Assembly (NCBI GenBank): GCA_900317405.1
Contig: ONGP01000006.1
Span: 1-64,000 of the forward strand
Direction of reading: 5' to 3'
DNA: 64,000 bases
Origin: an uncultured Prevotella sp.
Lineage (GTDB): Bacteria > Bacteroidota > Bacteroidia > Bacteroidales > Bacteroidaceae
Below are positions 36,001 through 44,938 of this stretch, piece by piece (the first letter of the stretch is position 1; every line of letters starts with the position of its first letter). The translations under genes were made by a program, and so were the position numbers. The notes beneath the pieces are model-generated. The model had not been told where the DNA came from, did no database searches, and saw only the letters and a list, made by a program, of their open reading frames with translations.

Positions 36001-36359
36001 TGCTTGAGCCTGCTCAGCAGTTGGCTAAAAAAGGTTACACCATCTACGCTACAGCTGGTACCGCTAAGTTCTTCAACGACAATGGTGTTAAGGCAGTAGC
36101 AGTAGCATGGCCTGATGAGGCTGGCGACAATAATGTGATGGATCTTATCAGCCAGCACAAGGTTGGCCTGGTTATCAATGTTCCAAAGAACCACACCAGC
36201 CGCGAGCTTACCAATGGATATAAGATTCGTCGTGGTGCTATCGATCACAACATCCCATTGATGACTAATGTTCGTCTGGCCAAAGCCTTCATCGAGGCAT
36301 TTACCGCTATGAGTCTGGATGAGGTTAAGATTAAGTCTTGGCAGGAGTATAATAACTAA
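33099..36359 (+). CDS. carB: carbamoyl-phosphate synthase large subunit
   Basis: 1086 residues. It makes carbamoyl phosphate from bicarbonate, two ATP and ammonia passed from CarA, for arginine and pyrimidine synthesis. There are two ATP-grasp halves: [23 protein letters not shown] with [16 protein letters not shown] in the first, [20 protein letters not shown] with [13 protein letters not shown] in the second, and a C-terminal MGS-like allosteric domain (about 940-1086; [13 protein letters not shown]). The start is supported by the promoter at 33049. CarA is not in the neighbourhood. Confidence 0.95.
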   Translation: [1086 protein letters not shown]

Positions 36360-36369
36360 ATCTCAATAA

Positions 36370-36963
36370 ATGTCAGAGATCTTAGACGAATATAAGACAC
36401 TTAAGACCGAAGGCGAGGGCTACTACACCGAGAAGCGTAGCAAGTTCCTCGCCTTCGCTCATCATGTGCAGACGATTGATGAAATCAAAGACCTGATAGC
36501 AGGCTATCGCAAGAAGTATTATGATGCCCGCCACGTTTGTTATGCATATATGCTTGGTCCGGAGCGTTTGGAGTTTAGAGCCAACGATGATGGTGAACCA
36601 TCCAGCACTGCAGGCAAACCGATACTCGGACAAATAAATTCAAACGAACTAACTGACATTCTTATCGTTGTAGTTAGGTACTATGGCGGAGTGAATCTTG
36701 GCACTAGTGGACTGATAGTTGCCTATCGCGAAGCTGCTGCCGATGCTATCGCTCACTCGGAGATAGAAACTCGACAGGTTGAAGAAATCATTACCTATCA
36801 GTTTGCTTATCCGATGATGAACGATGTGATGCGAATAGTAAAAGAGATGCAACCTCGCATTGTTTCGCAGACCTATGATAACACTTGCGAAATCAAGCTT
36901 AGCATCCGTAAATCAGAGGCTGAACAACTACGTAATCGCCTATCAAAGTTGTCGTTCGAATAA
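36370..36963 (+). CDS. YigZ/IMPACT family protein
   Basis: 197 residues. The N-terminal UPF0029 domain is clear: KRSKFLAFAHHVQTIDEI, RHVCYAYMLG, then DDGEPSSTAGKPILGQI and VVRYYGGVNLGTSGLI, with a C-terminal DUF1949 part. YigZ and IMPACT share this fold; bacterial role is undefined, with links to translation proposed. It begins 10 bp after carB and is probably cotranscribed. Confidence 0.9.
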   Translation: MSEILDEYKTLKTEGEGYYTEKRSKFLAFAHHVQTIDEIKDLIAGYRKKYYDARHVCYAYMLGPERLEFRANDDGEPSSTAGKPILGQINSNELTDILIVVVRYYGGVNLGTSGLIVAYREAAADAIAHSEIETRQVEEIITYQFAYPMMNDVMRIVKEMQPRIVSQTYDNTCEIKLSIRKSEAEQLRNRLSKLSFE

Positions 36964-36987
36964 AAATCGTATTTTCCGCAAAAAATG

Positions 36988-37019
36988 TTTGGTGGTTTCC
37001 TAAAAAAGCATTACCTTTG
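36988..37019 (+). promoter_or_regulatory. promoter of tRNA-Ser
   Basis: TTTG (36988-36991), 20 bp, TACCTTTG (37012-37019); tRNA begins 30 bp further. Confidence 0.75.
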
Positions 37020-37048
37020 CACCCGCAAACGTGAAAACGAAAGCAACT

Positions 37049-37136
37049 GGAGAGTTGGCAGAGTGATCGATCGCGCTGGACTCGAAATCCGGTATACCCC
37101 TTTCGGGTATCGGGGGTTTGAATCCCTCACTCTCCG
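37049..37136 (+). tRNA. tRNA-Ser (CGA)
   Basis: Acceptor stem ggagagt/actctcc, anticodon loop with CGA, long variable arm (tatacccctttcgggtatc region), T-arm with TTTGAATC. 88 bases, as expected of a class II tRNA. CCA is not encoded. Confidence 0.94.
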
Positions 37137-37146
37137 CAAAGAAAAG

Positions 37147-37186
37147 AATAAGGTTTCGATGTATTTCGAAACCTTATTTCTTTTTA
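37147..37186. terminator. bidirectional terminator after tRNA-Ser
   Basis: Arms aataaggtttcg (37147-37158) and cgaaaccttatt (37167-37178) pair over 12 bp with T-run rightward and a T-rich stretch leftward. Ends tRNA-Ser and the convergent TSCPD gene. Confidence 0.85.
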
Positions 37187-37189
37187 TGC

Positions 37190-37462
37190 TTAATCCTCAA
37201 GGGGAGCATTCTTAAGTTGCTCAAGAGCCCTACATAGCTGATCGGGGCACGATGTACCTTTGGCTCCACAACGGATGCCGTTAATCTTAGGTATCACATC
37301 ATCTATTTTCTGACCACGAACCAACTGACTGATGCCTTGCAGATTGCCGTTGCAACCACCAAGGAAGAACACTTGCTGTATCACATTGTTCTCATCGGCA
37401 GTCACATCTATAAGCTGGGAGCATGTGCCTTGAGTCTGATATTGAATATGCTTTGTCTTCAT
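37190..37462 (-). CDS. TSCPD-domain protein (TIGR03905 type)
   Basis: 90 residues. GTSCPDQLCRAL is the TSCPD signature, and the cysteines in GTCSQLIDV and GGCNGNLQG flank it, giving a small Cys-rich fold. The domain also ends ribonucleotide reductases, but alone its role is unknown; nucleic acid or zinc contact is a possibility only. It is the last gene of the serC-serA-DUF1015 unit, with 4 bp between stop and start. Confidence 0.85.
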   Translation of the reverse strand: MKTKHIQYQTQGTCSQLIDVTADENNVIQQVFFLGGCNGNLQGISQLVRGQKIDDVIPKINGIRCGAKGTSCPDQLCRALEQLKNAPLED

Positions 37463-37466
37463 CGGC

Positions 37467-38714
37467 TTAGCTCAATTTATGGATTACAAGTCCTGAGCGC
37501 AACTTAGGCTCAAACCAAGTAGCCTTAGGAGGCATAATCTTACCGCTGTCGGCGATATCCATAATCTGCTGCATAGATACTGGATACAGAGCCAAAGCAG
37601 CACGCATCTCGCCAGAGTCAACACGACGCTTCAGTTCGCCAAGACCACGCAGACCGCCAACAAAGTCGATACGCTGTGATGAGCGCAAATCGCCGATATT
37701 AAGGATCTCGTCCAGAATCAGACGGCTAGAGATATCTACATCCAGCACACCAATTGGGTCGGTATTGTCGTATGTTCCCTCCTTAGCCTTCAGACTGTAC
37801 CAGTGCTGGTCCAGATAGAGTGAGAACTCATGCAACTGCTGAGGCTTATAAATCTCAGTGCCCTTATCTTCTACCTCGAAGTTTACCTGCAGCGATGCAA
37901 GGAACTCCTCTGATGAAAGACCATTCAGATCCTTTACTACACGGTTGTAATCCAGGATGGTCAACTGCGAAGCCTGGAAGCAAACAGCCATAAAGTAGTT
38001 ATACTCCTCAGTACCATTGTGGTTAGGATTCTGCTTCTGCTTCTCGGCACCTACCAGAGCTGCTGCAGCACTACGATGGTGACCATCGGCGATATACAGC
38101 GATGGCATCTTTGCAAACTGATCTGTGATAGTCTGCATATCCTTATCATCATTGATTACCCAGAACTGATGGCGGAAACCATCGATTGGGGCAATGAAAT
38201 CATATTCTGGCTCTGTAGCTGCATAACGCATAATAAGCTCGTTCAGCACAGCGTTGTCAGGATAAGCAAAGAATACTGGCTCGATGTTAGCATTGTTTAC
38301 ACGAACATGCTTCATGCGGTCCTCTTCCTTATCACGACGAGTAAGCTCATGCTTCTTGATATTGCCCTTCATGTAGTCATCTACATAAGCACCAACTACC
38401 AATCCGTACTGAGTCTTGCCGTTCATGGTCTGAGCATAGATGTAGTAATGTTCAGTAGCATCCTGCACCAGCCAACCCTTATCCTGGAACTTCTGGAAGT
38501 TCTCGGCAGCCTTCTCATATACACGAGGATCATACTCAGATGTGCCTACAGGGAAGTCGATCTCAGGTTTGATAATGTGATAGAGGCTCTTCTCATTATC
38601 ACCAGCCTCTGCCCTCGCCTCTTCGCTATCAAGCACGTCATAAGGACGGCTCTCTACTTGTTCTACAAGATCTTTTGGGGGGCGAATACCCTTGAATGGT
38701 TTAATAATAGCCAT
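37467..38714 (-). CDS. DUF1015 family protein
   Basis: 415 residues. The N-terminal IIKPFKGIRPPKDLVEQVESRPYDVLDSEEA region and the internal ADGHHRSAAAALV motif are those of the DUF1015 family, found next to serA/serC in many anaerobes. The DGHHR motif hints at a hydrolase or kinase-like site; it is related by report to SerK-type kinases, which phosphorylate serine with ADP, so a role in serine metabolism is plausible and the gene's place after serA supports it. Cytoplasmic. Confidence 0.82.
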   Translation of the reverse strand: MAIIKPFKGIRPPKDLVEQVESRPYDVLDSEEARAEAGDNEKSLYHIIKPEIDFPVGTSEYDPRVYEKAAENFQKFQDKGWLVQDATEHYYIYAQTMNGKTQYGLVVGAYVDDYMKGNIKKHELTRRDKEEDRMKHVRVNNANIEPVFFAYPDNAVLNELIMRYAATEPEYDFIAPIDGFRHQFWVINDDKDMQTITDQFAKMPSLYIADGHHRSAAAALVGAEKQKQNPNHNGTEEYNYFMAVCFQASQLTILDYNRVVKDLNGLSSEEFLASLQVNFEVEDKGTEIYKPQQLHEFSLYLDQHWYSLKAKEGTYDNTDPIGVLDVDISSRLILDEILNIGDLRSSQRIDFVGGLRGLGELKRRVDSGEMRAALALYPVSMQQIMDIADSGKIMPPKATWFEPKLRSGLVIHKLS

Positions 38715-38745
38715 GATTAATATTTATAACTTTTAAAACACAATA

Positions 38746-38777
38746 GTGCACAAGTAGGGTTAAACCCTCCTGTGCAC
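38746..38777 (-). terminator. intercistronic hairpin after serA
   Basis: Arms gtgcaca / tgtgcac at the ends and agggtt / aaccct inside, between serA stop (38794) and the DUF1015 start. It may lower expression of the downstream genes relative to serC-serA. Confidence 0.5.
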
Positions 38778-38793
38778 CATATGTTTGCAATAA

Positions 38794-39711
38794 TTACTTG
38801 TTCACCTGGAACTTTGTATCTCCGTCCTTGAAGAATGCGTTGATCTGCTTAGCAGCAGCGATACCGGCATTGATGTTAGCCTCGGCTGTCTGAGCACCCA
38901 TCTTCTTAGGAGTTGAGAAGTAGCGACCCTCGAACTTAGCGAACTCGTCATTAGCATCAGGCATGATGTCGGTCACAAACTTCAGGTCCTCACGCTCTGC
39001 CATCAGCTTAATCAGCTCAGGCTCGTTGATAACCTCCTTACGGGCTGTGTTAACCAGCACGCCACCTTTCTTCATCTTGCCTACCAGAGCAGCATTGATG
39101 CTCTGCTTGGTCTCAGGTGTTGCTGGGATGTGCAGAGATACTACATCGCATGTCTCGAACAGAGCATCCTGATTAGCTACGGCGTGTACGCCAGCTGCCT
39201 CGATAACCTCTGCTGGGCAGAATGCATCGTAAGCATAAACCTCCATACCGAAGCCCTTAGCGATGCGAGCTACATTGCGACCTACGTTACCGAAAGCCAG
39301 AATACCAAGCTTCTTACCAAGCAACTCGCTACCGCTCTTACCGTTGTAGAAACCACGAACGGCCATAACGAGCAGACCAAATACCAACTCAGCAACTGCG
39401 TTTGAGTTCTGACCAGGTGTGTTCTCAGCTACTACGTTGTGAGCTGTGGCTGCAGCCAGATCGATGTTGTCGTAACCAGCACCGGCACGAACCACAATCT
39501 TCAACTGCTTAGCAGCTTCCAGCACCTCAGCGTCAACCTTATCACTACGGATAATCAGCGCATCAGCATCAGCAACTGCTGCCAGGAACTGAGCCTTCTC
39601 TGTATATTTCTCGAGCAATACCAGCTCATTGCCGGCTGCCTCAATCTCTGCCTTGATACCATTAACAGCAGCTGCTGCAAATGGCTTCTCTGTTGCAACT
39701 AATACTTTCAT
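38794..39711 (-). CDS. serA: D-3-phosphoglycerate dehydrogenase (short form)
   Basis: 305 residues. First enzyme of serine synthesis, oxidising 3-phosphoglycerate with NAD. LGILAFGNVGRNVARIAKGFG is the NAD-binding GxGxxG-type loop, and VSLHIPATPETKQSI and NTARKEVINEP carry the usual catalytic Arg-Glu-His scheme. It ends at 305 residues without the C-terminal ACT domain, so the serine feedback of the long form is not visible. SerC precedes it by 13 bp. Confidence 0.9.
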   Translation of the reverse strand: MKVLVATEKPFAAAAVNGIKAEIEAAGNELVLLEKYTEKAQFLAAVADADALIIRSDKVDAEVLEAAKQLKIVVRAGAGYDNIDLAAATAHNVVAENTPGQNSNAVAELVFGLLVMAVRGFYNGKSGSELLGKKLGILAFGNVGRNVARIAKGFGMEVYAYDAFCPAEVIEAAGVHAVANQDALFETCDVVSLHIPATPETKQSINAALVGKMKKGGVLVNTARKEVINEPELIKLMAEREDLKFVTDIMPDANDEFAKFEGRYFSTPKKMGAQTAEANINAGIAAAKQINAFFKDGDTKFQVNK

Positions 39712-39724
39712 AATACCTTATTAA

Positions 39725-40792
39725 TTAGTGATTGGCCTCGAACTCCTTCATGCAAGCTACCAGAGCGTTGCAGCCCTCGATAGTCTGGGCGTTGTAGCAA
39801 GATGCACGGAAACCACCAACACTGCGGTGACCCTTAACACCAACCATACCCTTTGATACAGCGAAGTCTAGGAAGTCCTTCTCAAGCTCCTTGTACTCAT
39901 CAGCCATAACGAAGCAGATGTTCATCAGTGAACGGTCCTCAGCCTGAGCTGTACCCTTGAACATCTTGTTGCGGTCGATCTCGCCATAAACGATCTCAGC
40001 ACGCTGCTGAGCCAGCTTGTCCATAGCTTCTACACCACCCATCTTCTTGATCCAGCGCAGATTCTCGAGAGCGCTGTAGATAGGAACTACAGGAGGAGTA
40101 TTGAACATAGAACCCTTGTCTACGTGTGTACGATAGTCGAGCATTGTTGGAATCTCGCGTGGAGCCTTGCCCAGAGCATCGTCCTTAACGATAACAATGG
40201 TTACACCGGCCATAGCCAGATTCTTCTGTGCACCAGCGTAGATAGCATCATACTTAGCAACGTCAACAGGACGGCTGAAGATATCAGATGACATATCAGC
40301 AATCAGACGTACGGGAACGTCGAGGTCCTTACGAATCTCTGTACCATAAATAGTATTATTTGTTGTGATGTGCAGATAGTCAGCATCAGCAGGAACTGTC
40401 CAATCCTTAGGGATGAAGGTATAGTTAGCATCGGCCGAAGAAGCCACCTCTACTACCTCACCGAAAAGCTTAGCTTCCTTCATAGCCTTCTTAGCCCAAA
40501 CACCAGTGTTCAGGTAAGCAGCCTTCTTAATCAGGAAGTTATAAGGAATCATACAGAACTCCAGACTGGCACCACCACCAAGGAAAATCACTGAGTAACC
40601 CTCAGGAACGTTAAGGAGTTCCTTTACGAGAGCTACAGCCTCGTCAACTACAGGCTGAAAGTCCTTTGCACGATGGCTGATCTCCATCAGTGAGAGACCT
40701 GAGCCGTTAAAATCAAGACACTGCTGAGCAGTCTTTTCGATTACCTCGCGTGGAAGCATCGATGGACCTGCGTTAAAGTTGTACTTCTTCAT
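39725..40792 (-). CDS. serC: phosphoserine aminotransferase
   Basis: 355 residues, PLP-dependent class V aminotransferase of serine and pyridoxal phosphate synthesis. [14 protein letters not shown] is the family opening, [12 protein letters not shown] and the PLP-lysine region [21 protein letters not shown] follow; [17 protein letters not shown] is near the end. Complete. Transcribed from the promoter at 40866 with serA, DUF1015 and TSCPD genes behind it, a serine operon. Confidence 0.95.
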   Translation of the reverse strand: MKKYNFNAGPSMLPREVIEKTAQQCLDFNGSGLSLMEISHRAKDFQPVVDEAVALVKELLNVPEGYSVIFLGGGASLEFCMIPYNFLIKKAAYLNTGVWAKKAMKEAKLFGEVVEVASSADANYTFIPKDWTVPADADYLHITTNNTIYGTEIRKDLDVPVRLIADMSSDIFSRPVDVAKYDAIYAGAQKNLAMAGVTIVIVKDDALGKAPREIPTMLDYRTHVDKGSMFNTPPVVPIYSALENLRWIKKMGGVEAMDKLAQQRAEIVYGEIDRNKMFKGTAQAEDRSLMNICFVMADEYKELEKDFLDFAVSKGMVGVKGHRSVGGFRASCYNAQTIEGCNALVACMKEFEANH

Positions 40793-40865
40793 TTGATTGT
40801 TTATTTTTTAAATGGTTTAAAATTCTATTTTGTTCTTTTGCCTTCTTTTCTTTAATTTGGCGCTG

Positions 40866-40897
40866 CGAAATTACACTTTTTATTTCATTCTACCAAA
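40866..40897 (-). promoter_or_regulatory. promoter of the serC operon
   Basis: Minus strand TTTG (40894-40897), 20 bp, TAATTTCG (40866-40873). The 318-bp gap to 41110 otherwise holds only AT-rich DNA and the folK-like promoter. Confidence 0.65.
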
Positions 40898-41070
40898 TAT
40901 TTAAGCAGAAATTCACAATAATTCCCGTTTTTCTTTCATTTTGTCAACTCAACATATCAGTTTTCGACATCTTTTGATAGTTTACTACACCTTATTATAT
41001 ATATTGACGTTGCAAAGATACTGAATATTTTTCTATTAATGTCCATTCATACGGATTTTTTTCAAAATCA

Positions 41071-41102
41071 TTTGGATTTTTGCTCGCTTATTCGTACCTT
41101 TG
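41071..41102 (+). promoter_or_regulatory. promoter of the folK-like operon
   Basis: TTTG (41071-41074), 20 bp, TACCTTTG (41095-41102). It excludes the upstream ATG at 41039 as the start. Confidence 0.75.
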
Positions 41103-41110
41103 CATTCGTT

Positions 41111-41482
41111 ATGACACAAAGGTTACATCACATCATCATCAGCCTGGCTTCAAACATCAATCAAGAGGCTAATCTTGAGGCTGCACGCGAACAACTCACC
41201 CAGTTGCTCACCGAGGTGCGTTTTACTCGGGCCATCTACACCGAGCCAGTAAACTCATTGCGTAAAGAGCCCTACCTAAACCAACTATGCGAAGGAAGCA
41301 CAGCCTTAGGTCCCGAACTACTTAGTGAGGTACTTAAGGAACACGAGAAACGCCAGGGCCGCACACATAATGAGGACGGGATAGTAACACTCGACCTAGA
41401 CCTGATGCAATACGACGACGTGCGCTATCATCTTCGTGATTGGGAGCGCAATTATATCAAGGATTTAATTAACGAATTATGA
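41111..41482 (+). CDS. HPPK-like pterin pyrophosphokinase, short form
   Basis: 123 residues beginning MTQRLHHIIISLASNI, like the first strand and SLGSN of FolK. Later LLSEVLKEHEKRQGRTHNED and VTLDLDLMQYDD correspond to the FolK motifs LxxIExxxGRxR and RxxDLDLL. FolK transfers pyrophosphate to 6-hydroxymethyl-dihydropterin in folate synthesis. This copy is some 30 residues shorter than usual and the GPR loop is absent, so activity is uncertain. The leader from the -7 box is only 8 bases. Confidence 0.7.
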   Translation: MTQRLHHIIISLASNINQEANLEAAREQLTQLLTEVRFTRAIYTEPVNSLRKEPYLNQLCEGSTALGPELLSEVLKEHEKRQGRTHNEDGIVTLDLDLMQYDDVRYHLRDWERNYIKDLINEL

Positions 41483-42711
41483 AGAAGTACTTAATAATCA
41501 GCAGCTTACTGATTACCGCAATAAGCATTCATGCTCAGCAATTTGCCGATTATTTCGAAGATCGCACATTGCGACTCGACTATATATTTGCAGGCAACAA
41601 CACCCAACAGAACATATATCTTGATGAACTTGTATCTATGCCGCGATGGTACGGTAAACGCCAGCACCTGGCCGAAGTACCACTCACCGGCAATGGGCAG
41701 GTCATCGTACGTTCTACAGCAAGCAGCGATACTATCTATCGCAACTCGTTCTCTACCCTGTTTCAGGAGTGGATCGCTACTGATGAAGCCAAGCGAACAC
41801 AGAAATCTTTCGAGAATGTTTTTCTGGTTCCATTTCCCAAACAGCCAGTCGATATTACCATAGAACTCTACGATTACCACATGCGTACAGTAGCTTCGAT
41901 GACTCATCGCGTCGATCCTAAGGACATCCTAATCCGCAAGACCGATGCTATCGCTACTACGCCATACCGCACGTTGCTTCAGGCCGCCGATACGTCACGC
42001 TGCATCCACATTGCATTTGTGTCTGAAGGCTATCGCAGCGATGAAATGGCAACTTATCTTGAGGATTGCCGTATAGCTATCGAGTCGCTGTTTCTGCACG
42101 AACCGTTTAAGCATCTCAAGGATAGATTCAACATTGTGGCCGTAGAATCGCCATCTGTAGATAGCGGCACCAGTCAGCCTAGCAAAGGTATTTGGCAGAA
42201 TACAGCATTGGGCTCGCATTTCGACACATTCTATAGCGACCGATATTTAACAACGCTGCACCTTAAGCGGCTGCACGATGTGTTGGCAGGCACTCCTTAC
42301 GAACATATTATAGTATTGGTAAACACAGACCATTATGGTGGCGGTGGAATCTATAATTCCTATAACCTCACCTATACCCACGGACCTAATTTCCGTCCCG
42401 TGGTAGTACACGAGTTCGGACACTCCTTCGGAGGACTTGGCGACGAGTATCCCTATGGCGATGACGATCCGATGTACTTTGCAGATACCGAGCCTTGGGA
42501 GCCTAATCTCACCACAAAGCACGATTTCACCGGCAAATGGGAGAATCTGATTCGCGAAGGAAAAGCCGGTTTCATCGAGGGCGGCGGATACCTTAGCAAG
42601 GGTGTTTGGCGCGGATACGAGAACTGCCGTATGCGCACCAACGAGGAACCCGAATTCTGTATGGTTTGCCAGCAATGGCTCGAACGATTAATTGACTTCT
42701 ATACTAAATGA
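41479..42711 (+). CDS. peptidase M64 (IgA-peptidase-like), secreted
   Basis: 410 residues with a signal peptide (ISSLLITAISIHAQQ). HEFGHSFGGLGDEYPYGDDD at about 310-330 is the HExxH zinc motif of M64, with the Asp-Glu that follows. An N-terminal beta domain (about 25-160) and IHIAFVSEGYRSDEM start the catalytic part. Known M64 enzymes degrade immunoglobulin A; a host or dietary target is inference. The start overlaps the folK-like stop by 4 bp, coupling translation. Confidence 0.87.
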   Translation: MKKYLIISSLLITAISIHAQQFADYFEDRTLRLDYIFAGNNTQQNIYLDELVSMPRWYGKRQHLAEVPLTGNGQVIVRSTASSDTIYRNSFSTLFQEWIATDEAKRTQKSFENVFLVPFPKQPVDITIELYDYHMRTVASMTHRVDPKDILIRKTDAIATTPYRTLLQAADTSRCIHIAFVSEGYRSDEMATYLEDCRIAIESLFLHEPFKHLKDRFNIVAVESPSVDSGTSQPSKGIWQNTALGSHFDTFYSDRYLTTLHLKRLHDVLAGTPYEHIIVLVNTDHYGGGGIYNSYNLTYTHGPNFRPVVVHEFGHSFGGLGDEYPYGDDDPMYFADTEPWEPNLTTKHDFTGKWENLIREGKAGFIEGGGYLSKGVWRGYENCRMRTNEEPEFCMVCQQWLERLIDFYTK

Positions 42712-43517
42712 TTACTGAAATACATTCGCTACAAGAGCCTGAAATAGAGGTATTTAGTGCACTCACCGAGGCTCAGCTCCGTAATAAACTTGATGCAGAA
42801 AAAGGACTTTTCATCGCAGAGAGTCCTAAGGTTATCCGTGTGGCCCTTCAGGCTGGATATCAGCCACAGGCCCTGTTATGTGAACGCCGTCATATCACCG
42901 GCGATGCTGCCGACATAATAGCTGCTTGCCCTGCCGATATACCAGTATATACCGGCGACCGCGAACTACTGGCCCAACTCACCGGCTATACCCTAACCCG
43001 CGGCGTACTCTGCGCTATGCGTCGTCCTGCCGAACAGTCGGTTTCCGATGTACTAGCCCGTATTCCGGCCGATAAGAAACACCGCATAGTTGTTATCGAC
43101 GGCGTGGTTGATACTACCAATATCGGAGCTATCTTCCGTAGTGCTGCAGCACTTGGTATAGATGCAGTATTGCTTACCCGCAGCAGTTGCGACCCGCTTA
43201 ACCGTCGTGCCGTACGAGTATCTATGGGATCGGTATTCCTTGTGCCCTGGACATGGCTCGACAGCTACGAGACCTTACGCCAACTAGGCTATCGCACCGC
43301 AGCTATGGCTCTTACTGATAAGTCGATATCGCTCGATGCCCCTATACTAAAGGAGCAACAGCGTCTGGCATTTATTATGGGAACAGAAGGCGATGGCCTG
43401 CCGAAACAAACCATCGCCGATGCCGATTTTACCGTGCGCATACCTATGTCGCACCAGGTCGACTCGCTCAATGTGGCAGCAGCAGCCGCTGTCGCCTTTT
43501 GGGAACTTAGGGCTTAA
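42708..43517 (+). CDS. SpoU/TrmH-family RNA 2'-O-methyltransferase
   Basis: 269 residues. A small substrate-binding N-terminal part (about 1-95) precedes the SPOUT domain: [20 protein letters not shown], then [14 protein letters not shown] and [20 protein letters not shown]. These are the three knot motifs of 2'-O-ribose methyltransferases acting on rRNA or tRNA. It overlaps the M64 gene by 4 bp and its own stop overlaps the stop of the convergent mtgA. Confidence 0.92.
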   Translation: MITEIHSLQEPEIEVFSALTEAQLRNKLDAEKGLFIAESPKVIRVALQAGYQPQALLCERRHITGDAADIIAACPADIPVYTGDRELLAQLTGYTLTRGVLCAMRRPAEQSVSDVLARIPADKKHRIVVIDGVVDTTNIGAIFRSAAALGIDAVLLTRSSCDPLNRRAVRVSMGSVFLVPWTWLDSYETLRQLGYRTAAMALTDKSISLDAPILKEQQRLAFIMGTEGDGLPKQTIADADFTVRIPMSHQVDSLNVAAAAAVAFWELRA

Positions 43518-44212
43518 TCCTTAGTCAACTTGTCTACGTACTTCATCTCGCGCATTATCCTAGCCTGACGCTTACGCATATAGGCCGATGGATTCTTGCT
43601 CGAGAACTTCCTTGGATTTGGAAGTGTAGCCGCTATCAATGCACATTGTGCCTTGGTAAGATTCTGTGCATCTGTGCCGAAGTGTTCCTCGGCCACAGCG
43701 TCGGCTCCATATATGCCGTCGCCCATCTCAATCGAGTTAAGATACACCTCCATAATCCTCTCCTTGGGCCACATCAGCTCTATCAGCGCAGTAAAATACA
43801 CCTCAAATCCCTTGCGCACCCACGAACGTCCAGGCCACAGGAAAACATTCTTGGCCGTTTGTTGCGATATCGTAGATGCACCCAGTTTGCGTTTCTCAGG
43901 ATGCTTACGGTTTCGTTCAGCCGCGTGCTCTATAGCCTGATAATCAAACCCATGGTGCTTCAGAAACTTGGCATCCTCGCTAGCCATTACCGCCATCGGC
44001 AGACTAGGCGAAATCTTGTTAAGCGGCACCCAATGGTGTTTCATCTTCAGACTCTTACCCTCGGCCAACTGTTCAGAACAACGGATGAACATCAGCGGAG
44101 TAAAGTACACCGGCAGAAATCTAAGTGCCACCACCGCTAAGATAGTGGAGCCTAGGAAGGCTACCACTGTCCAGCGTATGATGGCACGCAATTTTTTCCA
44201 GATAAAGCTCAT
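43514..44212 (-). CDS. mtgA: monofunctional peptidoglycan transglycosylase
   Basis: 232 residues with one N-terminal membrane segment (about 14-35). The GT51 motifs are intact: [15 protein letters not shown] (catalytic Glu), [21 protein letters not shown] and [20 protein letters not shown]. It polymerises lipid II into glycan strands on the outer face of the inner membrane. No transpeptidase domain follows. It starts 3 bp after the OmpA-family gene and shares its transcript. Confidence 0.92.
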   Translation of the reverse strand: MSFIWKKLRAIIRWTVVAFLGSTILAVVALRFLPVYFTPLMFIRCSEQLAEGKSLKMKHHWVPLNKISPSLPMAVMASEDAKFLKHHGFDYQAIEHAAERNRKHPEKRKLGASTISQQTAKNVFLWPGRSWVRKGFEVYFTALIELMWPKERIMEVYLNSIEMGDGIYGADAVAEEHFGTDAQNLTKAQCALIAATLPNPRKFSSKNPSAYMRKRQARIMREMKYVDKLTKD

Positions 44213-44215
44213 CGC

Positions 44216-44899
44216 TTACTTCTTGGCAGCTTCAGCGTTAGCTTCCTTAATCATCTGCTCAGAAGCATACATGTAAACCTCTACACGACGGTTCTGCTTA
44301 CGACCCTCGGCAGTAGAGTTATCGGCAACAGGATTCTTAGAGCCCTGACCGTCGATAGTCTTGATCTGTGAAGAAGCAACACCCTGTGACTTCAAGAACT
44401 TAGATACGCTCTGAGCGCGGTTCTTTGACAGAGGATTGTTTACAGCGTCGGTACCAGTATTGTCGGTATGACCGAAGATAGCGATATCCATATCCTTGTT
44501 CTCCTTCAGTACCTCAGCAAACTGTGTAAGCGAAGCCTTCGAGGTGGCATTCAAGTCAGCCTTGTTGGTAGCAAACAGAATACCAGAATCGAAAGTAACC
44601 TTGATAGCCTCCAGACCGTTAGCGTCGGTGATAGTCTCAACCTGAGCATTCTTAACAGCCTCGGCCTCCTTCTTAGCCTTGTCCATCTTGTGGCCGATGA
44701 TAGCGCCTGTACCAGCACCAACTACACCACCGATAGCAGCACCAACAGCAGTGTTACCTGCGATAGCACCGATTACAGCACCTACGGCAGCACCACCACC
44801 AGCACCGATCATAGTACCCTTAGCTGTGTTACTCATGTTACATCCAGCGAGCACCAGCATTGCACAAAGTGCAACAGCAATTGACTTTAAACTTTTCAT
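44216..44899 (-). CDS. OmpA-family lipoprotein with glycine zipper
   Basis: About 227 residues. The lipobox LAGC is at about 17-20 and is followed by a Gly/Ala-rich zipper of about 45 residues (GAVIGAIAGNTAVGAAIGGV). From about 105 on an OmpA C-terminal domain binds peptidoglycan: FGHTDNTGTDAVNNPLSKNRA and GRKQNRRVEVYM. It anchors the outer membrane to the wall. A TTG nine bases upstream would add MES, but the ATG at 44899 suits the signal peptide. Codes for high Ala/Gly, with a matching shift in GC. Confidence 0.9.
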   Translation of the reverse strand: MKSLKSIAVALCAMLVLAGCNMSNTAKGTMIGAGGGAAVGAVIGAIAGNTAVGAAIGGVVGAGTGAIIGHKMDKAKKEAEAVKNAQVETITDANGLEAIKVTFDSGILFATNKADLNATSKASLTQFAEVLKENKDMDIAIFGHTDNTGTDAVNNPLSKNRAQSVSKFLKSQGVASSQIKTIDGQGSKNPVADNSTAEGRKQNRRVEVYMYASEQMIKEANAEAAKK

Positions 44900-44938
44900 A
44901 CTTTCCAAAATTTTAATGAGTTAATATTAAGAATTTGT

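Noticed and set aside
37021-37215. Open frame spanning the tRNA-Ser gene
   Set aside because: The sequence folds as a complete class II tRNA with its own promoter and terminator.
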